Positions 24,518-31,966 are shown, counted from the stretch's first letter. The stretch is DNA of 36,631 nucleotides from a virus (IMGVR_UViG_3300044522_000339:1-36631), one strand, 5' to 3'. A program made the numbers and translations. Notes: a model not told the origin generated them from the letters alone.

Positions 24518-25150
24518 ATGTCAAATTTAGTTGCGTTCTCTGGTTCTAACCTTCCTTCTGTTACTTCACTATCTACTGCGCTTCGTTCTTTGGAAACAGA
24601 AGTTGGTGGCTCTGCTGGCTCTGCGATTCTTAAAATGGATCGTACAGGTCATTGGGTGTTTGGTGCAGGCGAATCTGAAGTGGAATCAGACTCTACATGG
24701 GCGGTTAATCCGTTCTCTTTCGTACACGGCTTTATTTGCTGGGGTGAAGGTGAAGTTCTTGGTGAAAAGATGGTGGGCATCACTCAACCATTGCCTGAAC
24801 TTGATGCTGCACCTGCTGGCGGTAAGCGTGGATGGGAAACCCAAGTTGGCATGAGCTTAAAATGCTTGTCCGGTGAGGACAAAGGTTTGGAAGTTCGTTA
24901 CTCAACTACTTCGGTAGGTGGTAAGCGTTCCGTACAAACTCTTGCAGTTGCAATTGCTACGCAAGTAGACCTAGATCAAGGCAAACCAGTACCTGTCATC
25001 AATCTCAAGAAAGAATTTTACCAGCACAAAGCGTACGGTAAGATTTACACTCCTGTGTTTGATGTAGTTGAATGGGTTGGCTTAGATGGTGAAGCTAAGG
25101 ATGAAGATGGTGTACCAGCGGAGACTGGTAGACGTAGGCGCTCAGTCTAG
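24518..25150 (+). CDS. Putative single-stranded DNA-binding or recombination protein (210 aa)
   Basis: This lies 11 nt after the DUF2800 gene, with AAGGT upstream, and before the polymerase. The protein is beta-rich in the middle (about 40-150: GHWVFGAG, TWAVNPFSFVHGFICW, GWETQVGMSLKCL). It ends with a segment rich in Lys/Glu and a basic RRRRSV tail. Proteins in this position in related phage modules are thought to coat single-stranded DNA, an inference drawn from gene order; the classic SSB motifs are not visible. Codon use and GC match the neighbours. A hairpin that also serves the polymerase start follows the stop. Confidence 0.6.
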   Translation: MSNLVAFSGSNLPSVTSLSTALRSLETEVGGSAGSAILKMDRTGHWVFGAGESEVESDSTWAVNPFSFVHGFICWGEGEVLGEKMVGITQPLPELDAAPAGGKRGWETQVGMSLKCLSGEDKGLEVRYSTTSVGGKRSVQTLAVAIATQVDLDQGKPVPVINLKKEFYQHKAYGKIYTPVFDVVEWVGLDGEAKDEDGVPAETGRRRRSV

Positions 25151-25152
25151 TT

Positions 25153-25187
25153 AAGGAGAAGGCCCGAAAGGGCCTTTTTTAGCCATG
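25153..25187 (+). promoter_or_regulatory. Shine-Dalgarno, hairpin and AUG arrangement at the polymerase start
   Basis: AAGGAG (25153-25158) is the only ribosome site before the polymerase ATG at 25185, but it is 26 nt away. Between them lies a hairpin (25159-25176). When it is folded, only TTTTAGCC (8 nt) remains between the hairpin and ATG, a normal spacing. There is no other in-frame start before the upstream stop TAA at 25152-25154. A comparable layout is known for T4 gene 38. The folding-dependent initiation is inferred. Confidence 0.65.
25159..25180 (+). terminator. Terminator hairpin between the DNA-binding gene and polymerase
   Basis: Stem AAGGCCC (25159-25165) with GGGCCTT (25170-25176), a GAAA tetraloop, then a run of T to 25180. 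It looks like a strong intrinsic terminator, yet polymerase and primase genes follow at once, so it probably attenuates rather than blocks them. Confidence 0.8.
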
Positions 25188-27056
25188 CTATTTATCGATT
25201 TTGAAACAAAGAGCGCCTGTGACCTAAAAAAATTCGGAATTTATAATTATTGCCAAGACAGAAGCACTGAGGTGCTGTGCATGTCTTATGCTTTTGATGA
25301 TGACGTTCTAACTTGGACACCGGATCAACCATTTCCTGATGCTGTCAGAAATTACAAAGGTACCATAAGGGCGCATAACGCTACCTTTGAGCGCCTAATC
25401 TTCTGGTATGTGTTAGGCATTAACTTTAAGTTGGAACAGTTCTACTGCACAGCTACCCAAGCTAGGGCTAACTGCCTCCCCGGTAGTCTTGAAGATATTG
25501 GCAGGGCTATGTCTGCTAAGATGAAGAAAGATCATCGTGGTAAGCAGTTGATCCGCCAGTGCTGCGTTCCTCCTTATAATACTGCGTTGCTTCCAGAGCT
25601 GATTCATTATTGTGAACAAGATGTTCGGGCTATGCGTGAAATTAGTCTGGCTTTGCGTCAGTTAGATGCTGATGAACTGCTGGACTATCACATCAATGAG
25701 CGCATCAACGATAGGGGTTTGTTGATCGATGTGCCTTTATGTCATGCCGCTATTGGTTACGCTACGGCTGAATTAGAGGACATTCAAACATTAGTGAAAG
25801 ATATTACAGGTATTGCCTCGGCTAGATCGCCTAAGCTTAAACAGTGGGTTGCTGACCGGATTGATCCTGAACTGATGATGGTTGAGGATAAGTTGTCACT
25901 CAACAAAAATGTTCGTACTGCGTTACTGCAGCTTGATTTACCTGATGAAGTATTAGATGTTGTTCAGTGCATTGATGACATTAGCGCGTCATCGGTAGCT
26001 AAGTTCAAGCGTATGGGTGAGCTGGCTGATGTTGAAGATCACCGCGTTCGTGGTGCGTTTGTCTTTAATGGTGGCTCTGCTACTGGCCGTGCTTCATCGT
26101 ATGGCGTTCAGCTACAGAATATGAGTCGTGTGTGTGCTAAAGACCCTGTTGCGGTGCGTAAAGCTATGTTGGCTGGCGATTCCTTAAGCGCGTTCGGCAA
26201 TCGTGTGACAGACGTGCTGAAGGGCATGATACGTCCTGCTATAATTCCTGCACCCGGCAATGTTCTAATTGTAGCTGACTGGGCTGGTATTGAAGCACGA
26301 TGCAATCCTTGGTTGTCTAATCATGTGGCCTCGGAAGCAAAGCTGGACATCTTCCGATCCGGTGGCGATGTGTATGTCGAGAACGCTAAGTCTACGTTCA
26401 ATACGAAAGAAGTCACAAAAGAGCAACGCTTCATTGGTAAGGTGCAAGAACTCGCTTTAGGCTATTCGGGTGGAGCTGGTGCGTTTGCGTCGATGGCTAG
26501 AATCTATGGGCTTAACATGCCCGAACACCAGATCAAACGCATGATTAACGGTTGGCGTGTGGCGAACCCCTGGTGCATCCCGTACGGCCAAGATTTGGAT
26601 CGGGCTTACATGAGCGCCATGCGTCATAAAGGGCATGAGTTCTCGGCTGGGCGTGTGACTTATCTTTTTGATGGTAATCACCTCTGGTATATTTTACCGT
26701 CAGGTCGTATACTCAACTACCCATTTGCTCGGATTGAAGATGGCGCTGTCACTTACCTTAAGGCTGCGTTCAAGCCTGCTTCTGACGCTGTTGAATGGCC
26801 TCGCGCTAGATTGTGGCAAGGCATTGCACAAGAAAACTGCGCACAAGCTACTGCAAATGATTTACTAAGATACTCACTCCGGCAACTGGATGGCGTTATA
26901 GCGCACATCCATGATGAAATCGTTGTCGAGTGTAGGGAAGATGAAGCTGAAAACATAACAAAAAGAATGACATCCAGCATGTGTAGTGCGCCAGTTTGGG
27001 CTGAAGGGCTACCACTGGATGTCGAAATAGCAACAATGTATCGATATGGAAAATAA
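25185..27056 (+). CDS. Family A DNA polymerase with 3'-5' exonuclease
   Basis: A 623-residue replicative polymerase. The exonuclease domain starts at once with FIDFET (Asp5, Glu7), continues with RAHNATFE (about residue 67) and YCEQDVRAM (about 145). The polymerase domain has motif A ADWAGIEAR (catalytic Asp365), motif B with Arg415, Lys419 and Tyr427 (GYSGGAGAF) and motif C HIHDEIVVE (catalytic Asp577). The family sequence GGSATGRASSYGVQLQNMSR is also present around residue 290. It is of the short phage type, without a 5' nuclease. Translation seems to depend on the hairpin-bridged ribosome site. The end overlaps the primase-helicase by 11 nt. Confidence 0.95.
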   Translation: MLFIDFETKSACDLKKFGIYNYCQDRSTEVLCMSYAFDDDVLTWTPDQPFPDAVRNYKGTIRAHNATFERLIFWYVLGINFKLEQFYCTATQARANCLPGSLEDIGRAMSAKMKKDHRGKQLIRQCCVPPYNTALLPELIHYCEQDVRAMREISLALRQLDADELLDYHINERINDRGLLIDVPLCHAAIGYATAELEDIQTLVKDITGIASARSPKLKQWVADRIDPELMMVEDKLSLNKNVRTALLQLDLPDEVLDVVQCIDDISASSVAKFKRMGELADVEDHRVRGAFVFNGGSATGRASSYGVQLQNMSRVCAKDPVAVRKAMLAGDSLSAFGNRVTDVLKGMIRPAIIPAPGNVLIVADWAGIEARCNPWLSNHVASEAKLDIFRSGGDVYVENAKSTFNTKEVTKEQRFIGKVQELALGYSGGAGAFASMARIYGLNMPEHQIKRMINGWRVANPWCIPYGQDLDRAYMSAMRHKGHEFSAGRVTYLFDGNHLWYILPSGRILNYPFARIEDGAVTYLKAAFKPASDAVEWPRARLWQGIAQENCAQATANDLLRYSLRQLDGVIAHIHDEIVVECREDEAENITKRMTSSMCSAPVWAEGLPLDVEIATMYRYGK

Positions 27057-29355
27057 GATGAACTTTATTGACTACCTAATTAGTATAGCTCCTTCTGAAG
27101 AAACAGTATTATTTGTAAAACAAATTCCTAAACCTGACCTTTTTCACAAAGATGGCGCTCAACAATGCGCTTGGCCAGCCTACCTTCCGTCTAAGTATGA
27201 TGGTAAAGGTGCTTGGTATTGTAACACTGCCAGTTTCATCATCAAACGTTTTAAAGATGGTAAACCTGCCGCTTCTGCCGCTAATTGCGAAATGGTGGCA
27301 TTTTTAATGTTGGATGACGTTGGTACGAAATCAAAAACACCTGATCTAGCACCGACTTGGATCATGGAAACATCACCTGGCAACTACCAATACGGCTACA
27401 CCTTTAGCCTTGAAGATCAACCGACAAAAGGAAATTTCAGTGCAGCTATTAAATCTATTGCTAGTGCGGGCTATACAGACGGTGGGGCTATTAACCCTAT
27501 TCGTAATTTTCGGCTTCCAAACAGTGTTAATCATAAGCCTGATCGTGGCGGCTTTCTTTCTCGGTTAGTGTCGTTCAATCCTGAAAGAGAGTTCACCCTT
27601 CCGCAAATCTGTAACGCGTTAGGCGTTACTCCTGCTGAGGCAGACACAGCCAGCGTTAAGCGCATCGATTTGCTGGACGATGGTACTGATGACGTGCTGA
27701 CTTGGCTTGTTGGGCGTGGCGACGTGATCGAAGGTGCTAATGGTGAAGGCTGGGTTGGTGTGACGTGCATCAACGCTTCCGCTCACTCGGATGGTAATCC
27801 TATGGCGCGTTATCATCCGGTTAATCGCTCTTACATGTGCTTCCATGAGTCTTGCCAACATCTTGATAGTAAGACCTATCTTGAATGGGTGCAGGCTGAA
27901 GGTGGCCCGAAACATTCGCATGGGATTCGTGAAGAATTATTAGCCTCAGTTATGGTTGACACGTTAGCTAAACTCGAACCTACTGATATGTTTAGCCAAG
28001 ATGCGGCTAGTGCTATTGCTGAAGTCGAACGTAAGGAGTTAGGACGATTGGAAAAAAAAGATTGGTTTAGCAGATTTGCTTATATTCAAGCCGATGAGTC
28101 TTATTTTGATTTGGTTGCCAGACGTGAAGTCAGCCGATCTACTTTTAATGCGCTGTTCCGTCATCTTGAGTGCAAGTCTATTCATACAGGGCGTAAGATA
28201 GAAGCCTCAGTTTGTTTTGACGAGAACAGACAAGCGATGGGCGCACATGCTTTGGTGGGGATCACTTACGCTGCTGGGGAAACCATGCTGACCGCTCTTG
28301 ATGGTGACATGTACGGTAATCGTTGGCGTGATGCACGTCCTGATGTGACGGGTAAGGCTGGCAATGTCACTCGTTGGCTTGACCATTGCAAGAACTTAGT
28401 GCCTAATGAAGCTGAGTTGGAGCATATCTTCAACGTGATGGCTTACAAAGTCCAGAACCCTAAGATCAAGATCAATCACGCCATTCTGCATGGTGGCGAT
28501 CAAGGAGCTGGTAAGGATACGATGTATGCTCCTTTCATCTGGGCGGTGTGTGGCCCTCACTTTAAGAACCGAGGGTACATTGATAACGATTCGATGAACA
28601 GCCAGTTTGGTTACGCATTAGAGTGTGAAATCTTAGTCCTTAACGAGTTAAAAGAAACCGATGCACGAGAAAGACGAGCGTTGGCTAACAAATTGAAGCC
28701 TATCATTGCTGCACCGCCAGAAACGTTGTCTATCAACCGTAAAGGGCTACACCCATATGATATGGTGAACCGTTTGTTTGTACTTGCTTATTCAAATGAT
28801 CCAGTGCCAATTCAATTAGAGTCACAAGACAGACGATGGTTCTGCGTTTGGTCACATGCGCCTCGTATGGATTATGCAGAAGCACAATCGATGTGGGAAT
28901 GGTTTAAAACTGGTGGTGGTTATGAAGCAATTGCCAGTTGGTTGTATGCTCGTGACGTTAGCGCGTTCAATCCAGCAGCTGCACCGATGATGACTGAGTT
29001 CAAAATAAACCTAGTTGAGCAAGGCATGTCGAGCGCTGAGTCTTATCTTGTTGAGCTGATGCGTTTGCGTGTCGGTGAGTTTGCATCGGGAGTGATAGCA
29101 TCACCATTCCATGCGCTTTGTGATCGGTTGGTTAATACTGCACCGGGTAACATCAAGGTTCCTCAAGCTGCATTACTTCACGCCCTTAAAGAAGCTGGCT
29201 GGAATGATATGGGTCGCCTTAAGTCACGTGAATTTCCTAGCCAAAAACATATTTACAGCGCCCCTAATGATGAAGCAATTAACGCGCTGAGTAAGTCAGA
29301 CCTTAGAAGAATGGTTGAGCCAGACAGAAACAGAAAACTGACACTTGTGAATTGA
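27046..29355 (+). CDS. Primase-helicase (RepB-like primase fused to SF3-type helicase)
   Basis: A 769-residue fusion. The N-terminal part (about 1-200) has an archaeo-eukaryotic/RepB-type primase pattern: FLMLDDVG with Asp90-Asp91, METSPGNYQYGY, and NFRLPNSVNHKP with the basic active-site residues. A middle segment holds Cys/His residues (MCFHESCQH, about 265-275), which could bind zinc. The C-terminal part is a P-loop ATPase with Walker A GGDQGAGKDT (Lys490), EILVLNELKE as Walker B, and NRLFVLAYSNDPVPI as motif C/sensor, typical of DUF5906/SF3 helicases. A second ATG at 27058 is also possible. It opens the duplex and primes for the polymerase upstream. Confidence 0.88.
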   Translation: MENKMNFIDYLISIAPSEETVLFVKQIPKPDLFHKDGAQQCAWPAYLPSKYDGKGAWYCNTASFIIKRFKDGKPAASAANCEMVAFLMLDDVGTKSKTPDLAPTWIMETSPGNYQYGYTFSLEDQPTKGNFSAAIKSIASAGYTDGGAINPIRNFRLPNSVNHKPDRGGFLSRLVSFNPEREFTLPQICNALGVTPAEADTASVKRIDLLDDGTDDVLTWLVGRGDVIEGANGEGWVGVTCINASAHSDGNPMARYHPVNRSYMCFHESCQHLDSKTYLEWVQAEGGPKHSHGIREELLASVMVDTLAKLEPTDMFSQDAASAIAEVERKELGRLEKKDWFSRFAYIQADESYFDLVARREVSRSTFNALFRHLECKSIHTGRKIEASVCFDENRQAMGAHALVGITYAAGETMLTALDGDMYGNRWRDARPDVTGKAGNVTRWLDHCKNLVPNEAELEHIFNVMAYKVQNPKIKINHAILHGGDQGAGKDTMYAPFIWAVCGPHFKNRGYIDNDSMNSQFGYALECEILVLNELKETDARERRALANKLKPIIAAPPETLSINRKGLHPYDMVNRLFVLAYSNDPVPIQLESQDRRWFCVWSHAPRMDYAEAQSMWEWFKTGGGYEAIASWLYARDVSAFNPAAAPMMTEFKINLVEQGMSSAESYLVELMRLRVGEFASGVIASPFHALCDRLVNTAPGNIKVPQAALLHALKEAGWNDMGRLKSREFPSQKHIYSAPNDEAINALSKSDLRRMVEPDRNRKLTLVN

Positions 29356-29650
29356 AAAACCAAAATTTCTAAATTTCAAATCAAATCGGATTAAATTGGG
29401 TTTGGTCTAGAAATAGTTGGGAATTTTTAATTTGGGGTTGGGGGTAGGGTCAGCCTACGGATTTTCTCAGTGGCTTTTTAGTATCGATTCGCTATCAAAT
29501 CTAAGCGGGGATTTAATCGATTTTAAGCACGTTCTTTTTTAAAGCTATGTAAGTATTACTTTTACATTATCAAGCCTTAAAACATGTTTTTATTGGTTAG
29601 CTTGTAGGCTTAATAGCTAGGTTATAGGCGGGGACACTGGAACACAAGAC
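29356..29650. other. Non-coding gap between replication genes and minus-strand small genes; G-rich cluster
   Basis: No plausible gene is seen. The notable element is four G-tracts at 29419-29421, 29434-29437, 29440-29444 and 29447-29449, which could fold as a G-quadruplex on the plus strand. Two ATCGAT sites flank a stretch with CAAATCTAAGCGGGGATTTA. The gap lies after the convergent end of the primase-helicase gene, and no plus-strand terminator with a T-run is obvious. It might hold a secondary origin or a structured 3' end; neither is shown. Confidence 0.4.
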
Positions 29651-29677
29651 AAAAAAAAAGCCGCTTATTAGGCGGCT
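29651..29677 (-). terminator. Rho-independent terminator of minus-strand small-gene unit
   Basis: Read on the minus strand: AGCCGC (29677-29672), 7-nt loop, GCGGCT (29664-29659), then a run of T (29658-29651). It lies 28 nt after the last minus-strand gene and points away from it, so it ends that unit. Confidence 0.88.
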
Positions 29678-29704
29678 GTGATTAAGTTATTAAATTAAAT
29701 TAGT

Positions 29705-29863
29705 CTAAGGTGTATCGTTAAAATGTTTAGTTAAAAGGTATTGTACTAACTTACTTTTATTTTTCGTATCTTTTAACCGCTGCACTTGCCATCTTTTTAG
29801 ACTAAAGGTTGCAAGTATGTTTTTTTCATCAACTGGAATTGATGGCCGGCCTGGTAACTTCAT
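29705..29863 (-). CDS. Ribbon-helix-helix-like protein (52 aa)
   Basis: Start taken at the ATG at 29863 (MKLPGRPSIPVDEKNILATF), with AAGG 9 nt upstream; longer readings enter the preceding gene. GRP, then ATFSLKRWQVQRLKDTKNKSKLVQYLL, has the strand followed by two helices expected of ribbon-helix-helix (CopG/Arc) DNA-binding proteins, at about residues 17-48. It is the last gene of the AT-rich minus-strand unit and could regulate it, for example by binding the palindrome at 31193-31214. The fold assignment is by pattern only. Confidence 0.62.
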   Translation of the reverse strand: MKLPGRPSIPVDEKNILATFSLKRWQVQRLKDTKNKSKLVQYLLTKHFNDTP

Positions 29864-29864
29864 C

Positions 29865-30092
29865 TTAATAAACCTTAACTTTTGTTGATAGAATAAAATC
29901 ATCAGCCTTTACTTCGATAAAACCATTATCTAGCGGCCTGGTATAAAGCTTTTTATAACCATAACTAGATAAAACTTCATAGAGTGCAGATAATGTTTTT
30001 TCGTTTATCCCATGGTATTTATGGCCTTTTATGTTTACCTGGGCATTATCTAACATTTTTCCAATTAATCTTTTAGCAGTAATTATTTTCAT
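29865..30092 (-). CDS. Hypothetical protein (75 aa)
   Basis: Starts at 30092 (MKIITAKRLIGKMLDNAQVN) in an ATGA overlap with the stop of the GP88-like gene. It is basic and Tyr/Lys/Ile-rich, with an alternating helix then strand pattern (LSALYEVLSSYGYKKLYTRP) and a beta-prone end. No family is recognised. Coupled translation with the gene before it suggests shared function or dosage. Confidence 0.6.
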   Translation of the reverse strand: MKIITAKRLIGKMLDNAQVNIKGHKYHGINEKTLSALYEVLSSYGYKKLYTRPLDNGFIEVKADDFILSTKVKVY

Positions 30093-30688
30093 TTTTTTAT
30101 CTCGTTTATGTAAATAGTATCATTCTTGGAATAACAAACCATGCAGTCAATACATTTTGAATGACAATTGATAGTTTCTTTGGTGTTTTTATTGTGAGCT
30201 GTAAATACCTTATCAAAATACATAGGTAATTTTTCAATTTTACCGATAACAGCACTGCTAAAAATAAAAGATAGATTGTCCGGTTTTACGTTACCAGCTT
30301 TGAAATATGCGTTCACGATGTCTTTTCTTTTTGTCCATAAAGTGAAAAAGGTTAAGGGGTTGTGGGCCGCTATAGTTGCGTAATTCTCTAAGTGTTGAAG
30401 ATTGATTAATTCACCTAATGAATGGAACCTGAAAGCAATCGCATTTATAACGGGAATTAATCTAATAGGCAATGGTGATTCTGATAATAACGGCCCATTC
30501 TTTGAAATAGCGATATCTAAGTTTTTATACCTTTTTTGCATTAAGGCCGCATAACATTCTTGGCAAATGATACTGATATCAGTTTTTTTCATCATTTTAA
30601 TACAAAACTCATTTGTTAAAGTACTTGTATTGAGTGACTGGAAGCCGGCCAATTTATGAGATGAAGAATGGTTTGTAATATGTAACAT
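30089..30688 (-). CDS. GP88-family protein (199 aa)
   Basis: The protein resembles the 'gene product 88' domain (PF17338 type) found across many phages and some plasmids. Visible family features are a Cys pair near the start (ICQECYAALM, about 41-46), FRFHSLGELINLQHLENYAT around residue 87-106, and ALTFFTLWTKR-like sequence (here PLTFFTLWTKRKDIV). A C-terminal cluster CHSKCIDCMVCY (about 177-188) could bind a metal or iron-sulfur cluster. The molecular function of the family is unknown. It is the largest gene of the AT-rich unit. The start at 30688 is one of several possible (internal Met at 32 and 33). Confidence 0.75.
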   Translation of the reverse strand: MLHITNHSSSHKLAGFQSLNTSTLTNEFCIKMMKKTDISIICQECYAALMQKRYKNLDIAISKNGPLLSESPLPIRLIPVINAIAFRFHSLGELINLQHLENYATIAAHNPLTFFTLWTKRKDIVNAYFKAGNVKPDNLSFIFSSAVIGKIEKLPMYFDKVFTAHNKNTKETINCHSKCIDCMVCYSKNDTIYINEIKK

Positions 30689-30743
30689 GATAGATTACCT
30701 TTAGTTTAGTTTATTAGTCATCGATCCGATCTTTAGTATCGCT

Positions 30744-30914
30744 TTAATTTAAAATTTCAATTGGCTTTCCTGTAACTTCAATTGGAAATCCATTTTCATC
30801 ATGTAAATGTACGTTAATTACATCAAAGTCCATGGGACTTTGCCCATCTGTTGTAGAGTCATCAACTGTTCCAATTGTGCCGTTTTCTATTAAAACCGTA
30901 TAGATAACATTCAT
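30744..30914 (-). CDS. Small acidic hypothetical protein (56 aa)
   Basis: Start chosen at the ATG at 30914 (MNVIYTVLIENGTIGTVDDS), with GGGA 7 nt upstream; the TTG at 30926 is less likely. The protein is acidic, beta-prone (VINVHLHDENGFPIEV) and soluble. No family is recognised. It follows the 26-residue membrane peptide with a 1-nt gap. Confidence 0.6.
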   Translation of the reverse strand: MNVIYTVLIENGTIGTVDDSTTDGQSPMDFDVINVHLHDENGFPIEVTGKPIEILN

Positions 30915-30915
30915 T

Positions 30916-30996
30916 TTATATCCCAAAATAGTTTATTAAGTTCTCTACTAGCGCAACAAATAGCACTAGCAAGCCGACTGTTATTATCTGATTCAT
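30916..30996 (-). CDS. Tiny membrane peptide (26 aa)
   Basis: The frame runs from the ATG at 30996, in an ATGA overlap with the stop of the 50-residue gene, to TAA at 30916-30918. The product MNQIITVGLLVLFVALVENL plus six residues is a single hydrophobic helix with a polar start and end. It is extremely short, so the call depends on its exact coupling at both ends. Confidence 0.4.
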   Translation of the reverse strand: MNQIITVGLLVLFVALVENLINYFGI

Positions 30997-31145
30997 AGTT
31001 TTAATAAAATTAAAGGTGAAAAAGATATTACAGCCAGTATTAAAAGCATACTGTTAATAACAACCATTTGCGGCAATGACAAGATAATCATCGTTAAAAT
31101 TAAAGATATTATTAAGATTAAGAATATTAAAATTAGTGTTTTCAT
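30993..31145 (-). CDS. Small two-helix membrane protein (50 aa)
   Basis: First gene of the minus-strand AT-rich unit. The ATG at 31145 has AGAGA about 8 nt upstream. The 50 residues are almost wholly hydrophobic: helix 1 at about 4-24 (LILIFLILIISLILTMIILS), a PQ turn, and helix 2 at about 28-48, ending LKL. It would sit in the inner membrane. A holin or superinfection-exclusion role is conceivable, but there is no specific support; it lies far from the lysis cassette and behind its own promoter. Confidence 0.55.
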   Translation of the reverse strand: MKTLILIFLILIISLILTMIILSLPQMVVINSMLLILAVISFSPLILLKL

Positions 31146-31190
31146 GTTTTTTCTCTTTTATGTTTCCAGGCAATCTGAAAACTTAACTAT

Positions 31191-31219
31191 AGATTAAAAC
31201 TATTTAGTTTTAATGTCAA
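31191..31219 (-). promoter_or_regulatory. Minus-strand promoter with embedded palindrome
   Basis: On the minus strand TTGACA (31219-31214) is followed by a 17-nt spacer and TAATCT (31196-31191). The -35 is perfect and the -10 matches 3 of 6. A perfect inverted repeat, ATTAAAACTA and TAGTTTTAAT separated by TT (31193-31214), fills the spacer and touches both elements. A dimer bound there would block polymerase, so this looks like an operator. It lies 46 nt upstream of the first minus-strand ATG. Confidence 0.65.
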
Positions 31220-31440
31220 TAAATCTTTTACAAATATTTGTGGATAAAGTGTATAGAGCTGTGTATATGATTTTCAAGCAGTTTTGTACACTTCATCCCC
31301 TTTATTGACGGGGCGTTGAGAGCTGTGTGTATAATATGTATTATTAGTTATTATAAGGTTTATAAAATAATATAATATAATAGTTATAATATTACCGGGA
31401 AAAAATGTTACCAGCCACCGACTAAAAAACAGTGAGAACA
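31220..31440. other. AT-rich non-coding region with GTGTATA-type repeats
   Basis: No gene is supported. Recurring GTGTATA elements lie at 31249-31255, 31261-31267 and 31327-31333; the last two follow AGCTGTG or AGCTGTGTG. TTGACG (31305-31310) and TATAAT (31330-31335) form a plus-strand promoter candidate with a long 19-nt spacer. Bases 31330-31396 are almost purely A and T and could melt easily, as in a DNA unwinding element. Confidence 0.45.
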
Positions 31441-31602
31441 TTATGCACAATGTACACAAATGCCAATTTAAGCACTGATGCAAGGATCGCAAATAACCCT
31501 TGATGTGTATATTGTGCATAACTATTTTTAAGGTTATGCACAATATACACAATTCAAAAGTGTGTACTAAATCGTGACATTTTATAAAGCACCGATGCAA
31601 AA
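31441..31602. repeat. Iteron-like repeats and 19-bp inverted repeat
   Basis: Element A, TTATGCACAATRTACACAA (R is A or G), occurs at 31441-31459 and 31534-31552. A third copy in inverted orientation (31504-31522) forms a hairpin with 31533-31551: 19-bp arms, 10-nt loop. Element B, AAGCACYGATGCAA (Y is C or T), follows each direct copy of A, at 31470-31483 and 31587-31600. The A-B order occurs twice. Such iteration is typical of binding sites for an initiator or repressor. No protein-coding use is likely. Confidence 0.75.
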
Positions 31603-31966
31603 CAATAATGATAACAATAACTTGCGATGCTATTCAAGTCCTGCCTCCGTTCTTGAATGGTTACACAGCTCAATACTCAAACCGTAAACTGTATGTAATT
31701 CAATAGCTTAGACTAGAATGGTGTGCCATAACATAACCAGGCGTGTTTTTTGGGGGGGGTATAGGGGGATTTTGAACCGTCCGTTGCCCATGTACACCCC
31801 CCGCAGTAAAATTTTTTTTTAAAATAATTAGACCCCTTAGTAAAATTTTTTTTAAAAATGAAAACCCCCCCCAAAAAAAAGTTTTTAAAAAATTTCAGTG
31901 AACATGTAAAAAACTTTACTACTAAATGGAAATGATGTTAAATACAACTTTACACAAGGACAGACG
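31603..31966. other. Gene-free stretch with long homopolymer runs before terminase
   Basis: I see no gene. T6G8 (31746-31759) and C8A8 (31865-31880) are complementary over 14 bases at a distance of about 105 bp. Between them AGTAAAAT8-9AAAA occurs twice (31805-31824 and 31839-31858). A weak plus-strand promoter candidate for the packaging genes is TTTACT (31915-31920), 17 nt, TTAAAT (31938-31943). Run lengths may be affected by sequencing error. Confidence 0.5.

Noticed and set aside
31387-31395. TAATATTAC, identical to the rolling-circle nick nonamer of geminiviruses and relatives
   Set aside because: It is expected by chance in such AT-rich DNA, is not at a hairpin apex, and no HUH replication initiator is encoded.
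31274-31600. 108-residue open frame on the minus strand across the repeat array
   Set aside because: It uses a TTG start, is rich in Cys/His/Ile of low-complexity type, and its sequence simply reads through the A and B repeats and hairpin. No ribosome site is visible.
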